Program-made: the position numbers and the translations under genes | Part shown: positions 33,600 to 44,983 of the stretch, piece after piece | Layout: each line of letters begins with the position of its first letter | Numbering within the stretch: position 1 is the first letter of the stretch | Notes under the pieces: model-generated | What the model saw: only the letters and a program-made list of their open reading frames with translations | Told to the model about the DNA's origin: nothing | The model's database searches: none | Assembly: GCA_028564705.1 (NCBI GenBank) | Contig: JAPXFQ010001302.1 | Location: 124,001-188,000, forward strand | Direction: 5' to 3' | DNA: 64,000 nucleotides | Source: Apricaphanius iberus | Taxonomy: Eukaryota; Chordata; Actinopteri; Cyprinodontiformes; Aphaniidae

Positions 33600-33790
33600 T
33601 GCTGAAGTGAAGGCCGGCTGAGCTGAACCTTGTGACGAGGTGAAGGCCGGCTAGCCTGAAGCTAGTGCAGAGGCCGGCTGGCCTGAAGCTGGTGCAGGGG
33701 CCGGCTGGACTGAAGATGGTTCAGAAGCCGGCTGGACTGAAGCTGGTGCAGAGGCCGGCTGGACTCCTGAACATTGAGGCGAAGCCGGCA
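33600..33790. repeat. 27-bp minisatellite array
   Basis: About five to six units of 'ggccggctggactgaagctg' + 'gtgcaga', directly following the 30-bp array and related to it through the shared 'gaggccgg' core. Confidence 0.75.
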
Positions 33791-35179
33791 GAACTGAGCC
33801 TTGTGCTTAGGACGGCTGGGCAAGCTGATGCTTGTGCTGAGGCCAAGCCCAGCAGGCCTTAATCTTGAGCTTTACGGGCCGATGAGAGAGGAATACACAA
33901 CTAGACTTGGAGGACCCTCTAAGAGGTGCAGAAGTCCCATGACATTGTGTAAAGACTCTCAGAGAGGCACTGAGGTTCGATGACGCGGTGTAGAGGTCCT
34001 TTTGAGAGGCACTGAGGTCCCATGGTATTGAGGCATGGAGTATCCATGATGTAGAGGTACACACGACCCGTGATGTGGAGGTGAGAGGACACACGACGTG
34101 GAGGCACGGAGGATCCACAATGTGGAGGCGTGGAAGACCTGCGACGTAGAGGCGCAGAGGACCCTCTGGAGGAAGGTGTGGAGGACCCTCTGGAGGAAGA
34201 CGTTTCTTCACAGACACCCTCGAGGGAAGACAGGACCTGGAGGCGCCTCTTTACAGACACACTCGGGGATGATGACAGAAGCTAGGCGTGTCTTCATAGA
34301 CCCCCTCGGAGGAGGCATGGAGCAGGAGAGCGTCCAGATGGATGTTCCCTGTGAAGATGCCAGCAGGCTGGGACCCACCGAATAAGTCAGTGGGTTGAGA
34401 ACCACTGGGGGGAATACCAACCTGTTGCTGGCAGTCGCTAGAGGAAGCTGCGGCCTGCTGATGGCAGTCACTACAGAAAGCTGTGGCCTGCTGCTGGCAG
34501 CTGCTGGGGAGTACTAGCTCTGAAGACCAGGAGTGTGCCGGACACACTGGAGTCCCAGGATCTGAAGAACTCTGGAGCGTCGGAATCATGAACGAACTCC
34601 AGGGACTCAGCCTCGGGAACGTAGACTGGAGACTCAGGCTTGGGAATGCAGACTATTTAGTTTAGACTTCCCCTTCCTTGTAGCTGCTGGATGTTCCCTG
34701 GGGGCTTCCCTCTGTTCCTCCCTCGGCAAAATAGTCGGCTCTGCGACGGTCCACCTGGGGTTCTTTGACTCCGGGGCCCTCTGGACGTCCATGTTCCCGT
34801 CCTCCTTCATGTCTGCGTAGATTCCTGTATGGAGGATTGATGGCTCCTCGCACCAGCTGTCGGGCACTTGTGTGCACCTGCATGGTCACACATGCAAGGG
34901 TGTGGGGACATTGGTTTTTGCGGATGTATTTTCAGGCATAAGGTGTAATCAATGGTTGTTTGGTGCCAGGGGCTTTTCAGGGACATTGTTATTGTATTAA
35001 TATACGTATTATTGTATGTTGTGAATGTGTAGTTTCTGGTTAATTCCATACGTCCTTCTCTGCTGAGTCCATGTGTTGGTCATTTCCTACTGTCAAATTC
35101 TGAGGGATGGACACAGATGCAGATATAGGTTTTGTTAGATTATTTCCCATCTTTAATTTCGATTGGGTTTATTTGCAGC

Positions 35180-35715
35180 ATTTTTTATGCGTTGTGTGGT
35201 GGTTTATTTGGAGCATTTTTTATGTGTTGTGTAGTGGTTTATTTGCAGCAAATTTTTTTATGTGTTGTATTGTGGTTAATTTGCAGCTATTTTATGTGTT
35301 GTGTGGTGGTTTATTTGCAGCATTTTTTATGTGTTGTGTGGTGGTTTATTTGCAGCATTTTTAATGTGTTGTGTGGTGGTTTATTTGCAGCATTTTTAAT
35401 GTGTTGTGGTTTATTTGCAGCATTTGTTATGTGTTGTGTTGTGGTTTATTTGCAGCACATTTTTTTTATGTGTTGTGTTGTGGTTAATTTGCAGCATTTT
35501 TATGTGTTGTGGTTTATTTGCAGCATTTTTTGTGTTGTGTTTTATTTGCAGCATTTTTTGATGTGTTGTGTGGTGGTTTATTTGGAGGATTTTTTGTGTT
35601 GTGTTGTGGTTTATTTGCAGAATTTTTTTTCATGTGTTTTGTTAATGGTTTATTTGCAGCACATTTTTTTATGTGTTGTGTTGTGGTTTATTTGCAGCAC
35701 ATTTTTTTACGTGTG
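35180..35715. repeat. AT-rich minisatellite, about 14 units
   Basis: Units of about 33-38 bp, 'atgtgttgtgtggtggttta' + 'tttgcagcattttt', repeated with length variation. All frames give Cys/Leu/Phe-rich pseudo-proteins, for example the ORF at 35132-35728, which is a repeat artefact. It starts immediately after the second 75-bp motif. Confidence 0.9.
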
Positions 35716-36307
35716 TGTCGTATTCTAAATTTGCTTGTGTTTTGTCTTTTGCATGTGTTGTCTTAATATGCGTGCTGTGGTCCACCATAATATAGTATTA
35801 TAATAATCCCCATGGCGTCCGCTAAATGTGCATGAAAGGGTTTTGTCACCCCAACTGATAAGATAAATCCATTTAAATTGATTTGAAACGTGGAAATTTT
35901 AACCATAAGAAACTTCTATTACTTTGCATAAAAATTTTAATTGCTCAGCTTCAGTAAAAGCTTATCAAAAGTGAGTCTCAATTAGTGCAACTACAAATCC
36001 AATGTGTTAATTGGATTTATACTAAGCTAAATTAAATATTACAAACTGAATTAATTTAATTAGAGATCATTTCAAGCTGTATATTTCAGAGCGTCTCTCT
36101 CAGGCAAAGTTGCTGAAAGTTCAACGAGCTCAACTTCTGTGTTGATGGCTTTTGCTGCTTAGAAGCTTGTAAGCAACAAAAGTTTCAAAAATTGCCACGG
36201 CCAAAGCACATAAAGCACTGGAGACTCTGACGGCCTCAACTTTAAACTTAATATAATATTGCCGTTCTGGGCAATGACGTATTGGGCAGTGTGAACACAG
36301 CCTAAGG

Positions 36308-36493
36308 GAGAGGTCTCCAACCCTGGTCCTCAAGATTTAGTGTCCTGCAGGTTTTAGGTGCATCGCTGCTCCAAAACAGCTGAATCGTTGAGTTGATTCA
36401 ATTATTTGATTCAGCTTTGTTATGTATGTTGGCAGGGATGCACCTAAAATCTTCTGGACAATATTTCCTGAGGACCAGGGTTGGAGATCCCTG
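36308..36493. mobile_element. Short palindromic MITE
   Basis: About 186 bp, nearly palindromic: 'ggtctccaaccctggtcctc' at the left and 'gaggaccagggttggagatc' at the right, with 'ttttaggtgcatc' and 'gatgcacctaaaat' also paired further in. This short hairpin MITE type is widespread in teleosts. It is non-coding. Confidence 0.85.
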
Positions 36494-36665
36494 GTGTAAG
36501 AAGTTATGTCAAGGTAACATGCTTTCTGCTTAACAGTTAACAACATTCTCTGTAATTTTTTTTTTCCAACTAGCGCCAGTCAGTGTGATATGCTGTGATA
36601 TGCTGTAAAATTACCCCAAAATTAGTTTTAAAAAAATGTATATTGCGGTCATTTCATCTAACAAT

Positions 36666-37031
36666 ACATCCATTTAACCATTTTCTGAACCGCTTAGTCC
36701 TCCAGGGGTCGTGGGGGGATGGTGCCTATATCCAGCTGTCAACGGGCGAGAGGCGGGGTACATCCTGGAGAGGTCGCCAGTCCATCACAGGGCCACATAG
36801 AGACAGACAGGACAAACAACCATGCACGGACACACCCACCCACACCTAAGGACAATATAGAGTGATCAGTTAACCTGACAGTCATGTTTTTGGATGTGGG
36901 ACCCAGAGGGAACCCACGCATGCACAGGGAGAATATGCAAACTCCATGCAGAAAGTCCCAGGGCCGGGATACGAATCCACAACCTTCTTGCTGCAAAGCA
37001 ACAGTGCTAACCACTGCGCCACCATGTAGCC
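36666..37031 (+). repeat. Common teleost dispersed repeat, copy 2
   Basis: Same module and order as 4037-4378, with 'ggccacatagagacagacag' retained. Ends at 'accactgcgccaccatg'. No gene. Confidence 0.75.
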
Positions 37032-37429
37032 CTCTAACAATACAGTTTATCAATATAAAAAATGAAAAATATTACCTCTGAATAACTTTCCCCATTAATA
37101 ATATTGTTGTTTTACACATTTAACTCTTCAACTCTCTGAAAGAGAGTCAGCTGTGCTATTAATTATGTTGCATACATGATTTCGCTGGAGGTTGAACTAT
37201 TTGGTGATGTAGTAGACTCATTTTGAAAACTGTGGAACAACACTTTCAGTGATTTTTGGCCCTTATGGTTATTCCCTGGTAAGGTCGTCACTCGAACAAA
37301 AAATCCTGCATGATTGCAATCATTTAGATAAGTCCTCCTCCAACCGCCAATTGATGATGATACACAATAATATTTATCTATAAAACCTGATTAATCCAAT
37401 CAGTTAGGTAGATTCAAAGCATGTATTTA

Positions 37430-39157
37430 AGACATAAAAACCTGAATGACTATAAACTTTCTGCTTTTAAATTCAGACAAGACAGAAGTTGCTTCAAAAA
37501 GGAAACTGATAAGTCAATCAGGTCATCTGGATGACATTAATTTGGCCTATGGTAATAACAAAAAGAATGTTGGTGTAATTTTTGACCAAGACATGACATT
37601 TAAATCCCATATTAAATAAATAGATAAAAATATTAAAAAGAGAGATCACATTTTTCCTGTTTTGGCTTCTCTCCATTGGCTCCGTGTTAAATTCAGAATA
37701 GAGTTAAAGACCCTCCTCATTACATATAAAGCCATTAATAATCAAGCTCCATTGTACATCAGAGATCTGACTGTTCCATATGTTCCTAACAGAGCACTTT
37801 GTTCTCAGAATGCAGGTCTACTGGTAGTTCCTAGGATTTCTGAAAGTAGAATGGGAGGCAGATCTTTTAGTTACCAGGCTCCTCTCCTGGAGGAAGCAGC
37901 TCCCAGTTTTAGTCCGTGAAGCAGATACTCTATTTGTAAGACTAGTCGTAAAACCTTCCTTTTTGATAAAGCTTATAGTTATAGTGGCTTAGGTTATCCT
38001 GAGATATTTTTTGTAGTTATGCTGCTATAGGCTTAGGAAAGACTTACCACTTTTCTTCACTCTTCTACTTTTCTATTCTACTACTCTCCAGATATATTTT
38101 TTCTGCTGTTATTGTGATTGTTAACTTTGTTTTCTCTCAATGTTTTTCTCTCCATAGAAGCTCCACCCGGTCTGGTATCCTGTTCAACTATAATGCCCCC
38201 TGCTGTATGGGGAACATCGGTCCAGATGATGCTCAAAGTCATTGAGCATCCTCCATGCTGACTCTTCTCTGTCTTCTGAAGCTTGGTTTATGCTTGCCGC
38301 ATGAACATTCCGCACGGAAACGAGACGTGCGGAACCGGCAGAGAAGCCTTTGAGCAGCGTTTATACTTTTTGTGGCTTGTCCCTGCTGAGAACCAATATT
38401 CTTGACGACTGTAGGTGGCGGCGTAGGGCTCTACGGCATGCATACAACACTACACCATAGTAGAAGTAGTAATCACTGTTGTTCACAAGATGGTGATACC
38501 CGTGAGCTTAAACAAAGCAGAACTTTTATGCTGTTTACTTAGGAAAAAAGACGAAAAAGGAGACTGTCCTCTCGTCCATTAAAACACAGTTGATCACAGT
38601 GATCTTTATCGACCGAATCATAAAGATGTCTTTTTACGAACCTCCGGTAATATGAGCTATTGCCAGTCCGCGTAGTTACAAATTTTCCTAGGTGCGCGGT
38701 GCGGAACTTTTGGGGCGGGAGGAGGCTGCGCGGAGAGGCGTGGTTGCTGAAATTACGTAATTTGGATCTCGCCACGTCCGGATCTCGCGGACGTGGCAAG
38801 CATAAACCAAGCTTCAGACCCCCAGACGGTCGTGGCAGATGACCGCTTGTACTGAGCCAGGTTCTGGTGGAGGTTTCTTCCTGTTAAAGGGGAGTTTTTC
38901 CTCTCCACTGTCGCTACATGCTTGCTTAGTATGACGGATTGCTGAGGGATTACTGTGGTTGGAGTCTGCATGATCCGGGCACAACCTCACATCGATGACT
39001 CAATGCAATCTGCTGGAATTCCTTAAATAGAAAACTTAACTGATTAGAATGTTCAAATAATTGTATTGAAATAAATGTTGATGTAAAGTGCCTTGAGATG
39101 ACATTTGTTGTGAATTGCCGCTATACTGTTTAAATAAAAGTTAATTGAATTTAAATG
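37430..39157 (+). mobile_element. L2-clade LINE 3' end, split by a MITE
   Basis: Begins in the RT thumb region (DKTEV, NVGVIFDQDMTFKSHIK), with stops near 37617, then HFPVLASLHWLRVKFRIELK-like sequence through LTVPYVPNRALCSQNAGLLV and a C-terminus at 37919. The 3' UTR runs through a MITE (38278-38815) and resumes with 'cagatgaccgcttgtactga', 'ttcttcctgttaaagggg', ending in 'gtaaagtgccttgagatgac' and 'aataaaagttaattgaa'. The 5' truncation is near 37430. Confidence 0.8.
38278..38815. mobile_element. MITE with perfect 21-bp inverted ends
   Basis: 538 bp. The left end GAAGCTTGGTTTATGCTTGC + C equals the reverse complement of the right end. It is inserted in the L2 3' UTR, which reads on across it ('gtcttct' to 'cagacccccagacgg'). 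The interior is CpG-rich at both ends and has no transposase. It is a Harbinger- or ISL2EU-like guess only; the target duplication is short and ambiguous. Confidence 0.85.
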
Positions 39158-41760
39158 CCAGGGAAACTACAAGTAGTCACTTTAAAATAAAACAATTATA
39201 AGCTGTTGCTTATTACAAAGCTTTTTAAGGTGTAAAACTCCAAATATTAAACGTGTAACTCATCTCTGATGCTAGGCATGGGAAGATGCACATAATAATA
39301 TAGAGTCTGTAAACTCCGATAATAGAAAAAGACAGCAAAAATAACTACTTTTTTACAATTATAGAGTGAGAAACCAAAGCTAGGCCAAACCAAATACCTT
39401 AAGTGCCTGCTACAGTGAGAGTAAGGACATCTCCTGGTTATGAAGAGCAGCCAGGTTTTAATAGATTGATGATTCAAGAGCACCTTATCTGAGAAACATA
39501 TTGAGCAACATTAAGACAGGTAAAGACAGCAGGCGTATCATTCATAGGTTATCTTAGGTTCTGACATTCTTGTATTTTTTGTTGCACTCAACCATTTTTT
39601 CCACATCAAATCTGAGGTTCATAGTCCGTGAATGAACTTAACATTTGATTCCTGTTTTTCCATGAGTTTGTCAATCACATCCCGAGCTTGCTGTGTGGAT
39701 CTGTTTCCTTATCAGGTAAAGACCCCAGAAGTACTTAAACTACTTCAGCCAATTTAATTGAGTTTATCATGCTGATTATTTTTCTGGTACAAAAAAATCT
39801 GCTTTCTCAGTGACAACAGCCAGAAAAGAGTGGAAAGGTCTCTCTGGACTGAAGCTCTGTTACTTAATAGAATAATTGGGATTTGTCTGCAGTACTGAGA
39901 GTCCTGCTCCTGTCTGCCAAGATGAAAAAATAATTGAGCTGAAAACAAAGATCTCCATCCATTCTACATTCCAACCCTCACCTAGGGTCATGAAAAAAAA
40001 GACTCTAAGTATGAGATTAGAGCTACTTCTATTGAAAGAAGTCACATTTCATTAATAGAGATAGGATGATGATCTTATAGCAGCACCAGAAGTTGCATGA
40101 AAATCTATATATGGTTTCCAGAAATAGGTTAGGATGCCAGACAAATACACAACTGTATCTTTATGGAGTTTGGGGAGTGGTTATGGCCATAACCTCATAT
40201 TGAATAAGCAGAGGACAATGGATTGATGGATAATGAATTTGAATTTTCTCTTGCGATCTAAGGATTTTTCTGTTTTAGAAATCATTTTAATATTGTAGGA
40301 GAGACTGTCTGTGTCATTTGACCTTATGTCCTTCACTCAGATCATATTGCTCAGACATCCATAGGGTCCCCAGAGAGTTAAGAGCTGAAATACTACTCAA
40401 TAGATTTTATGATGTTTAGAATGCAAAAGACTTATTTTCTGGCGGCAGACAATTGGCACATAAATACCATATTGAATATTGAAGCTCACCTGCAAAAACA
40501 TGTTTGGGCAGAATATCTGCTTATGTCAAGAAAAATGCATAGGAGATTCTACATTGCCAAGAACATGATTGGAGAGTGAGTTACGTACACAACAGTTACA
40601 ATGTTTATGATGAAATTTAAGGGTATAAGTGTGTATGAGAGAGAGAGAGAGACTGCAAATGATGTCTCTGGGGAAAAAGAAACACATAGAGATGGGGGTT
40701 GGTCACCAGGTTTCATGTTAGACTAGACTGGGCCTACATTCATAGACAGCAGAATCGGAATTATGGGTTTTATTTTCCCTGAGCCATAATCATCAAAATG
40801 ACAAAAATAGAGAAATTAAATAATTAACTTGAAGTCAATATAATAGGAATTTTCCTTTCTGAAATTTGTGACAAAGAATATTAAACTTCATTACGATATT
40901 CTAATGTTTGAAATGTCTCTGTATATCACGGCAAAACAATAAAAACGTGTCGCATAGTTTAACGGTAAAGATTATGCAGCATTTAAAATATCATCCTGGA
41001 AAAATTGATTGACATGGTTGTGTGGCCAAAAAAATATGTCCAAGGACAGTGGGCAGACTGCTGCAATAGCATGAACAGGCTCATTGTCAGCCATCTGGGT
41101 GCCCTAAGCACACTTGCTTTGTGGTGAATAGGTGGGGGAGGCGAGGAGGCACCACAGGGAAGACTGGAGAACATGTGTTACTTTTGTATTGCCTATTGTT
41201 ATGAATATGCCGTACACATTTTATCTTAATATCTTGTTACTATAATTAACTATACTTGCATTTTTGGTTCCCTACCACCCAGGCCACTTGGTGCCTTTGA
41301 CCCAGTACAGGGGTGGAATGTTTTCCTTGGCATCAACTGACCATTTTTTTAAATCGTTACGGCAATATTATTACATGTTAGAATGTAATTATTTACTCTG
41401 TGACACAGGGATATATTTAGGGGAGGAGGTCAAATTAGAGAAAACATGTTATTGTATCAATATAATGTTCTGATGAACTCGTTCTTTAGGAGCTGAACAA
41501 GAAGATAACAGAAGACATGCTGGAACAATAAGATTGTTATTAATGAATGATATCTAAGGTCTCAGTTTAGAAAGTTTGGTTAGGGAAAACAGGTAAATCT
41601 CTTCCCTCAGGTTCTGGTCAAAACATGTTTAAATAAATACTTAAATGCCTTCAAGGACTTAGCTTCATCTATTTCTTGGGAGACTGAATTGTTTTCAGCC
41701 TTGATTAAACCTTCATAGCCTACCGGTGTTTTAATGGAGACCGAGTTCATTTATTCACGA
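39158..41760. other. Intronic sequence, no gene
   Basis: AT-rich intron upstream of the exon at 41887-42090 (downstream in transcription). A short (GA)n run lies near 40640. No exon or element is supported. Confidence 0.4.
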
Positions 41761-41767
41761 TTCCAGT

Positions 41768-41823
41768 GAAACCCAGGACCTACTTGCTACACAGTGCTAC
41801 CAACTACGCCACTGTGCAGCCCG
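41768..41823 (+). repeat. End fragment of the common teleost repeat
   Basis: 'aacccaggacctacttgcta' to 'gccactgtgcagccc' matches the terminal part of the module seen at 4037-4378. Only about 55 bases remain. Confidence 0.5.
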
Positions 41824-41886
41824 CCCTCGTAAAGAGCTCCATCATGCTAAATAGTTTCACAAGTCTAATTTATTACATCCACTCAC

Positions 41887-42090
41887 CATCACTGTTTATA
41901 CACTGGACATTGGGAATTTGTGTTCCAGGTCCACACTCCTTCTCATTGTCAGGGACACACTCATCCAGTTTAACCACGAGCCACTCAAAGCAGCTGGGGT
42001 CTTCACATGGTATAGCCTCCACTAGATGAGGGCAGTTTCCTGTCCCATCTGTTGGCTCATTGATGATCCTCCGCTTCCTTAATTTAAAAC
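41887..42090 (-). CDS. thsd7a: THSD7A exon (second in window)
   Basis: Minus strand, 204 nt, acceptor TTCTTTAACAG and donor GTGAGT, phase 1 to phase 1. It encodes GFKLRKRRIINEPTDGTGNC, PHLVEAIPCEDPSCFEWLVV, KLDECVPDNEKECGPGTQIP and NVQCINSD. The KLRKRRIINEP basic strand and NCPHLxEAIPCE block are diagnostic for THSD7A rather than for general TSP1 proteins. Conserved cysteines are all present. Confidence 0.95.
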
Positions 42091-42224
42091 CTGTTAAAGA
42101 AAAACAGGAAACATTAGAGCATATGATGAAACTTGAAACTTGACCCAAACTAGCTTGAACACTATAAACCCTGTCATATCATAAGTGAGAACATGCCGCA
42201 ATACTACAAAATGTAATATAACGC

Positions 42225-42545
42225 TTTTGTTCCTTTTCACCATATCACCAAGGGGAGAAGAGCAGGGCTTTTAGTCGCTCTGCTTCATGGCTCTGGAACT
42301 CACTTCCTCCAGATATCAGAAACATCGACTCTCCTCCTTTATATAAAGCACAGCTCAAAACTCACTTCTTCAAACAGCCTAATTCACTTTGGACAATGAT
42401 TTTGCCTGTTGTTCTGTATATTGATTTGATGTTTTCTTGATTCGTTGTTTTGCTGATTGTCTATATAATATTCTATTTCCCTGTTATTTCTTTCTCTGTA
42501 AGTTGATCTTGGATTAAGAAAGGCACCCTCAAATAAAATTTAATA
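42225..42545 (+). repeat. LINE C-terminal/3' fragment
   Basis: Carries a decayed 'FMALELTSSRYQKHRLSSF'-like reading and a LINE-type 3' tail ('aggcaccctcaaataaaatt'), the ends of an L2/Rex-like element. It lies in the 2.0-kb intron between the first two window exons. Confidence 0.5.
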
Positions 42546-43880
42546 ATGTAAATAAAATGTCTCTCAAATTCAAGGACTGACATATAACAGCAGATGCAAG
42601 CTGAAATTATAAACCCGAACTTGAGTCAAAAAGAATATCTCTGCCACTACTGCTCCACTCTTTCACTCATTAAAGTCGTTTTCATCCAAAATGATTCGCT
42701 GTCACTAAGATCCATAAATTCAGCTGGATCCGTCACATTTAGTCTGTTTAAAGCAAGAAATTCCACAGTCTTAAGTCCTCAGGATATTCCCTCCACCCCA
42801 ACCAAGGTCAACCCCCCCCTTATTTCAGACTCCTGCCCCTGTCAGATAAGACAGCAAAGCCCTGGAGAACTTGTGGTACACAGGTTATATTTCATTTTTG
42901 TCTTCCTTTCAAAACCCTTCATTTAATCAGGTAGGTGAGCTGGACATGAGCCACCCTGTGTCTCGACTCACTGACTGAAATGTTATCTGATGGAGGAAGG
43001 GTGGTTGGGGAGGGGGACTTTGTATGAGAGAAAAATTAGGCTCAGGGTCATGGAAATTCAATTTAGGGCTCATTCTCTTGCTATCTGTAGGGGGTGTAAT
43101 CATTGGCATTGCTGAAAGATATCAACACAATTTCTGCTTCCATTGATAGACCTAGGGGCTTCAGTTTTAGTTGACATACATGCATGAATACAATCATAGT
43201 CGATGTACATTGCCATACGAAAATTGAAAAAAGGAGTTGAAAAGGGGGAAAAATGAACTGAGTTTGATGCAACTGAACAAATAGCTTCTTAAATCCTTCT
43301 TACATCTCATGCAGTTGGGAATCTCTTTTATTCAAGGTGGTTAGAACAAGAACAAATTTTGCTCAGGACAAAACTTATATACTTCACAAGCATGCAAGTG
43401 GGAAGTCCTTTAGGTCTCTCCCAAGAAAGTGTTTATGACAGCTGTGAGACACCACATAAGAAAACAGTTCTGCACAAAGTACATCTCAAGAGCAAGAAAT
43501 CTTTAACTAGGGGTCTATGAACATAAGGAATTATTGATGCAACCCTATGAGCGAGCATATAAGCCTCCATCTGATCAAATGATACCTTGACAAATGATTG
43601 CTTTAATCAAAACAGATAGTTAAAAAAATCTGAAAGGCTACCTTAGTCAAATAATGCCAAGATGAATAACATTCAAGGGGAAGTTCTTTCTTTGTTTGTT
43701 TTTATAGCATGTATTATGTTTCAGTTCATGCAAAAAAAATTGCATGTTTCTATTATCAACAATCTATTGAAAAATCTTTACTGGGGTTCCAGCAGCCAAA
43801 CCCTTCTTATAACTGCTAAGCAGGATTTTGCATGTTTCTACTTGTAATTTAATAGATCTTTAGTTTTGAAATGAGTTCTG
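42546..43880. other. Intronic sequence, no gene
   Basis: No exon or clear element. AT-rich, with scattered short ORFs of no recognisable similarity. Confidence 0.35.
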
Positions 43881-43919
43881 AGTCTTGAAAGTTGGAAGGC
43901 ATAGTTGGCATCAACCTAT

Positions 43920-43995
43920 TTTTTATGTCTCTTCACAGATTCTCGATGAGGTACAAGTTGAAATTTCTGATGGGACATTCCAAAACATTTTTGTT
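43920..43995 (+). repeat. Tc1-like relic
   Basis: 'cacagattctcgatgaggta' followed by 'gacattccaaaaca' resembles the antisense of the C-terminal coding part of a Tc1 transposase (the [11 protein letters not shown] region). The rest is not recognisable. Weak. Confidence 0.3.
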
Positions 43996-44110
43996 ACTTC
44001 CGTCAGAAGAAACATTTAAAATTAAATTCAAAGATGTAAGTTCCAGATCCAGTGTGATTCTATTTTTAAGTAGATGTGTTACAGTAAATCAATGTCCATC
44101 AAATTTTTAC

Positions 44111-44266
44111 CTTTCTTGGTGGTCTGTTCTTGACAGTTTTCATAAGTGCATGGTCCCCAAGCGCTCCACGAAGACACCTCACACTCCACAGGACATCTTA
44201 TGTGACAGAGCTGTGTGGTATTAGGAGGAAGCCCCAAACACAGATCACTGTCCACTAGACGCAAAC
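44111..44266 (-). CDS. thsd7a: THSD7A exon (first in window)
   Basis: Minus strand, 156 nt, acceptor TTACTCCATAG and donor GTAAAA, phase 1 to phase 1. It encodes LRLVDSDLCLGLPPNTTQLC, HIRCPVECEVSSWSAWGPC and TYENCQEQTTKK. PNTTQLCHI and EVSSWSAWGPCTYENC match THSD7A. SSWSAW is the canonical WSxW C-mannosylation context, and NTT is an N-glycosylation sequon. The preceding exon was not found between 44267 and 64000 and is expected beyond the window. Confidence 0.94.
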
Positions 44267-44983
44267 CTATGGAGTAACACAAAAGATGAATCGACTTGCA
44301 TTAGTTTTGCAAAGTCCATTTTAACAGCAGGAACACAAAACACAAGAGAATAGGAATAATCCGAATAAAAATAACTAAATATTAAGACTACTCATTTAGG
44401 TAATCGGACAAATAAAAAATGTGTTGGCAGAAAGAATTTTTTAAGCCAGGGTTAGGTCAGCTTTTTCTTTGTGTATTCCTGATCCAGCCAAGTGTAGGGG
44501 ACTCTTTGCAAGGTTGATGTGCTGATGAATTATTCAAGCTGTGAAACAACAGTGCTGAGCTTCATTTACATGCAAATTATCATCTCCAAAGGTGTGTCCT
44601 TTAATGGTGACACTTGAGCATGTAAACATGTCATATGTCTGTTCATTAAATCACTTGTAATGCTCTAGGAGGACATGATGTAAACGAGCTAACAGGATTG
44701 GCTATTTTATTACCATCAGAACAATGTTTCGGTTGGAATGTGAACTGGTTTGTGTCATGCACAGTCAGAGGTCGCGTTAGACTTTTGTTGTCTGTCATTT
44801 TTACCGAGGTGTTCAAAAAAATCTGGTCATACTCTATTTTTATCCATCAATTTATAAAATGGCAACATATTTAGTAGTATTTATTTTTTATTCGTTTTAT
44901 TTAATATTAAATCCAAAAAAGATTAATAGAGAAGTAGATATAAACAAGGAAATAAACGACTGTTTTTAAAACAGAAAAACAGT

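Larger units (their letters stand above)
32661..35172. repeat. Minisatellite-rich segment bounded by direct repeats
   Basis: A motif of about 75 bp ('aattctgagrgatgga', 'cagatgcagat', 'cgattgggt') occurs at 32661-32732 and again at 35091-35172 in the same orientation. It brackets 2.4 kb of GC-rich tandem repeats of several unit lengths. The direct bounding repeats could be the ends of an unrecognised element or a duplicated motif. Reading frames are open only because unit lengths are multiples of three. Confidence 0.55.

Noticed and set aside
32833..33621. 262-codon ORF with EPCV repeats
   Set aside because: The frame stays open because the minisatellite unit is 30 bp; no start context, signal, or splice support.
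32661..35172. LTR retrotransposon with 75-bp LTRs
   Set aside because: The direct repeats are too short and diverged, and there is no pol domain, primer site or polypurine tract.
35180..35715. CRISPR-like array
   Set aside because: Units are head-to-tail minisatellite repeats without unique spacers, and the genome is eukaryotic.
35132..35728. 198-codon Cys/Leu-rich ORF resembling a membrane protein
   Set aside because: It is a translation of an AT-rich minisatellite; all frames look similar.
37662..37919. Host gene exon
   Set aside because: It is the C-terminus of an L2 reverse transcriptase, with no splice sites.
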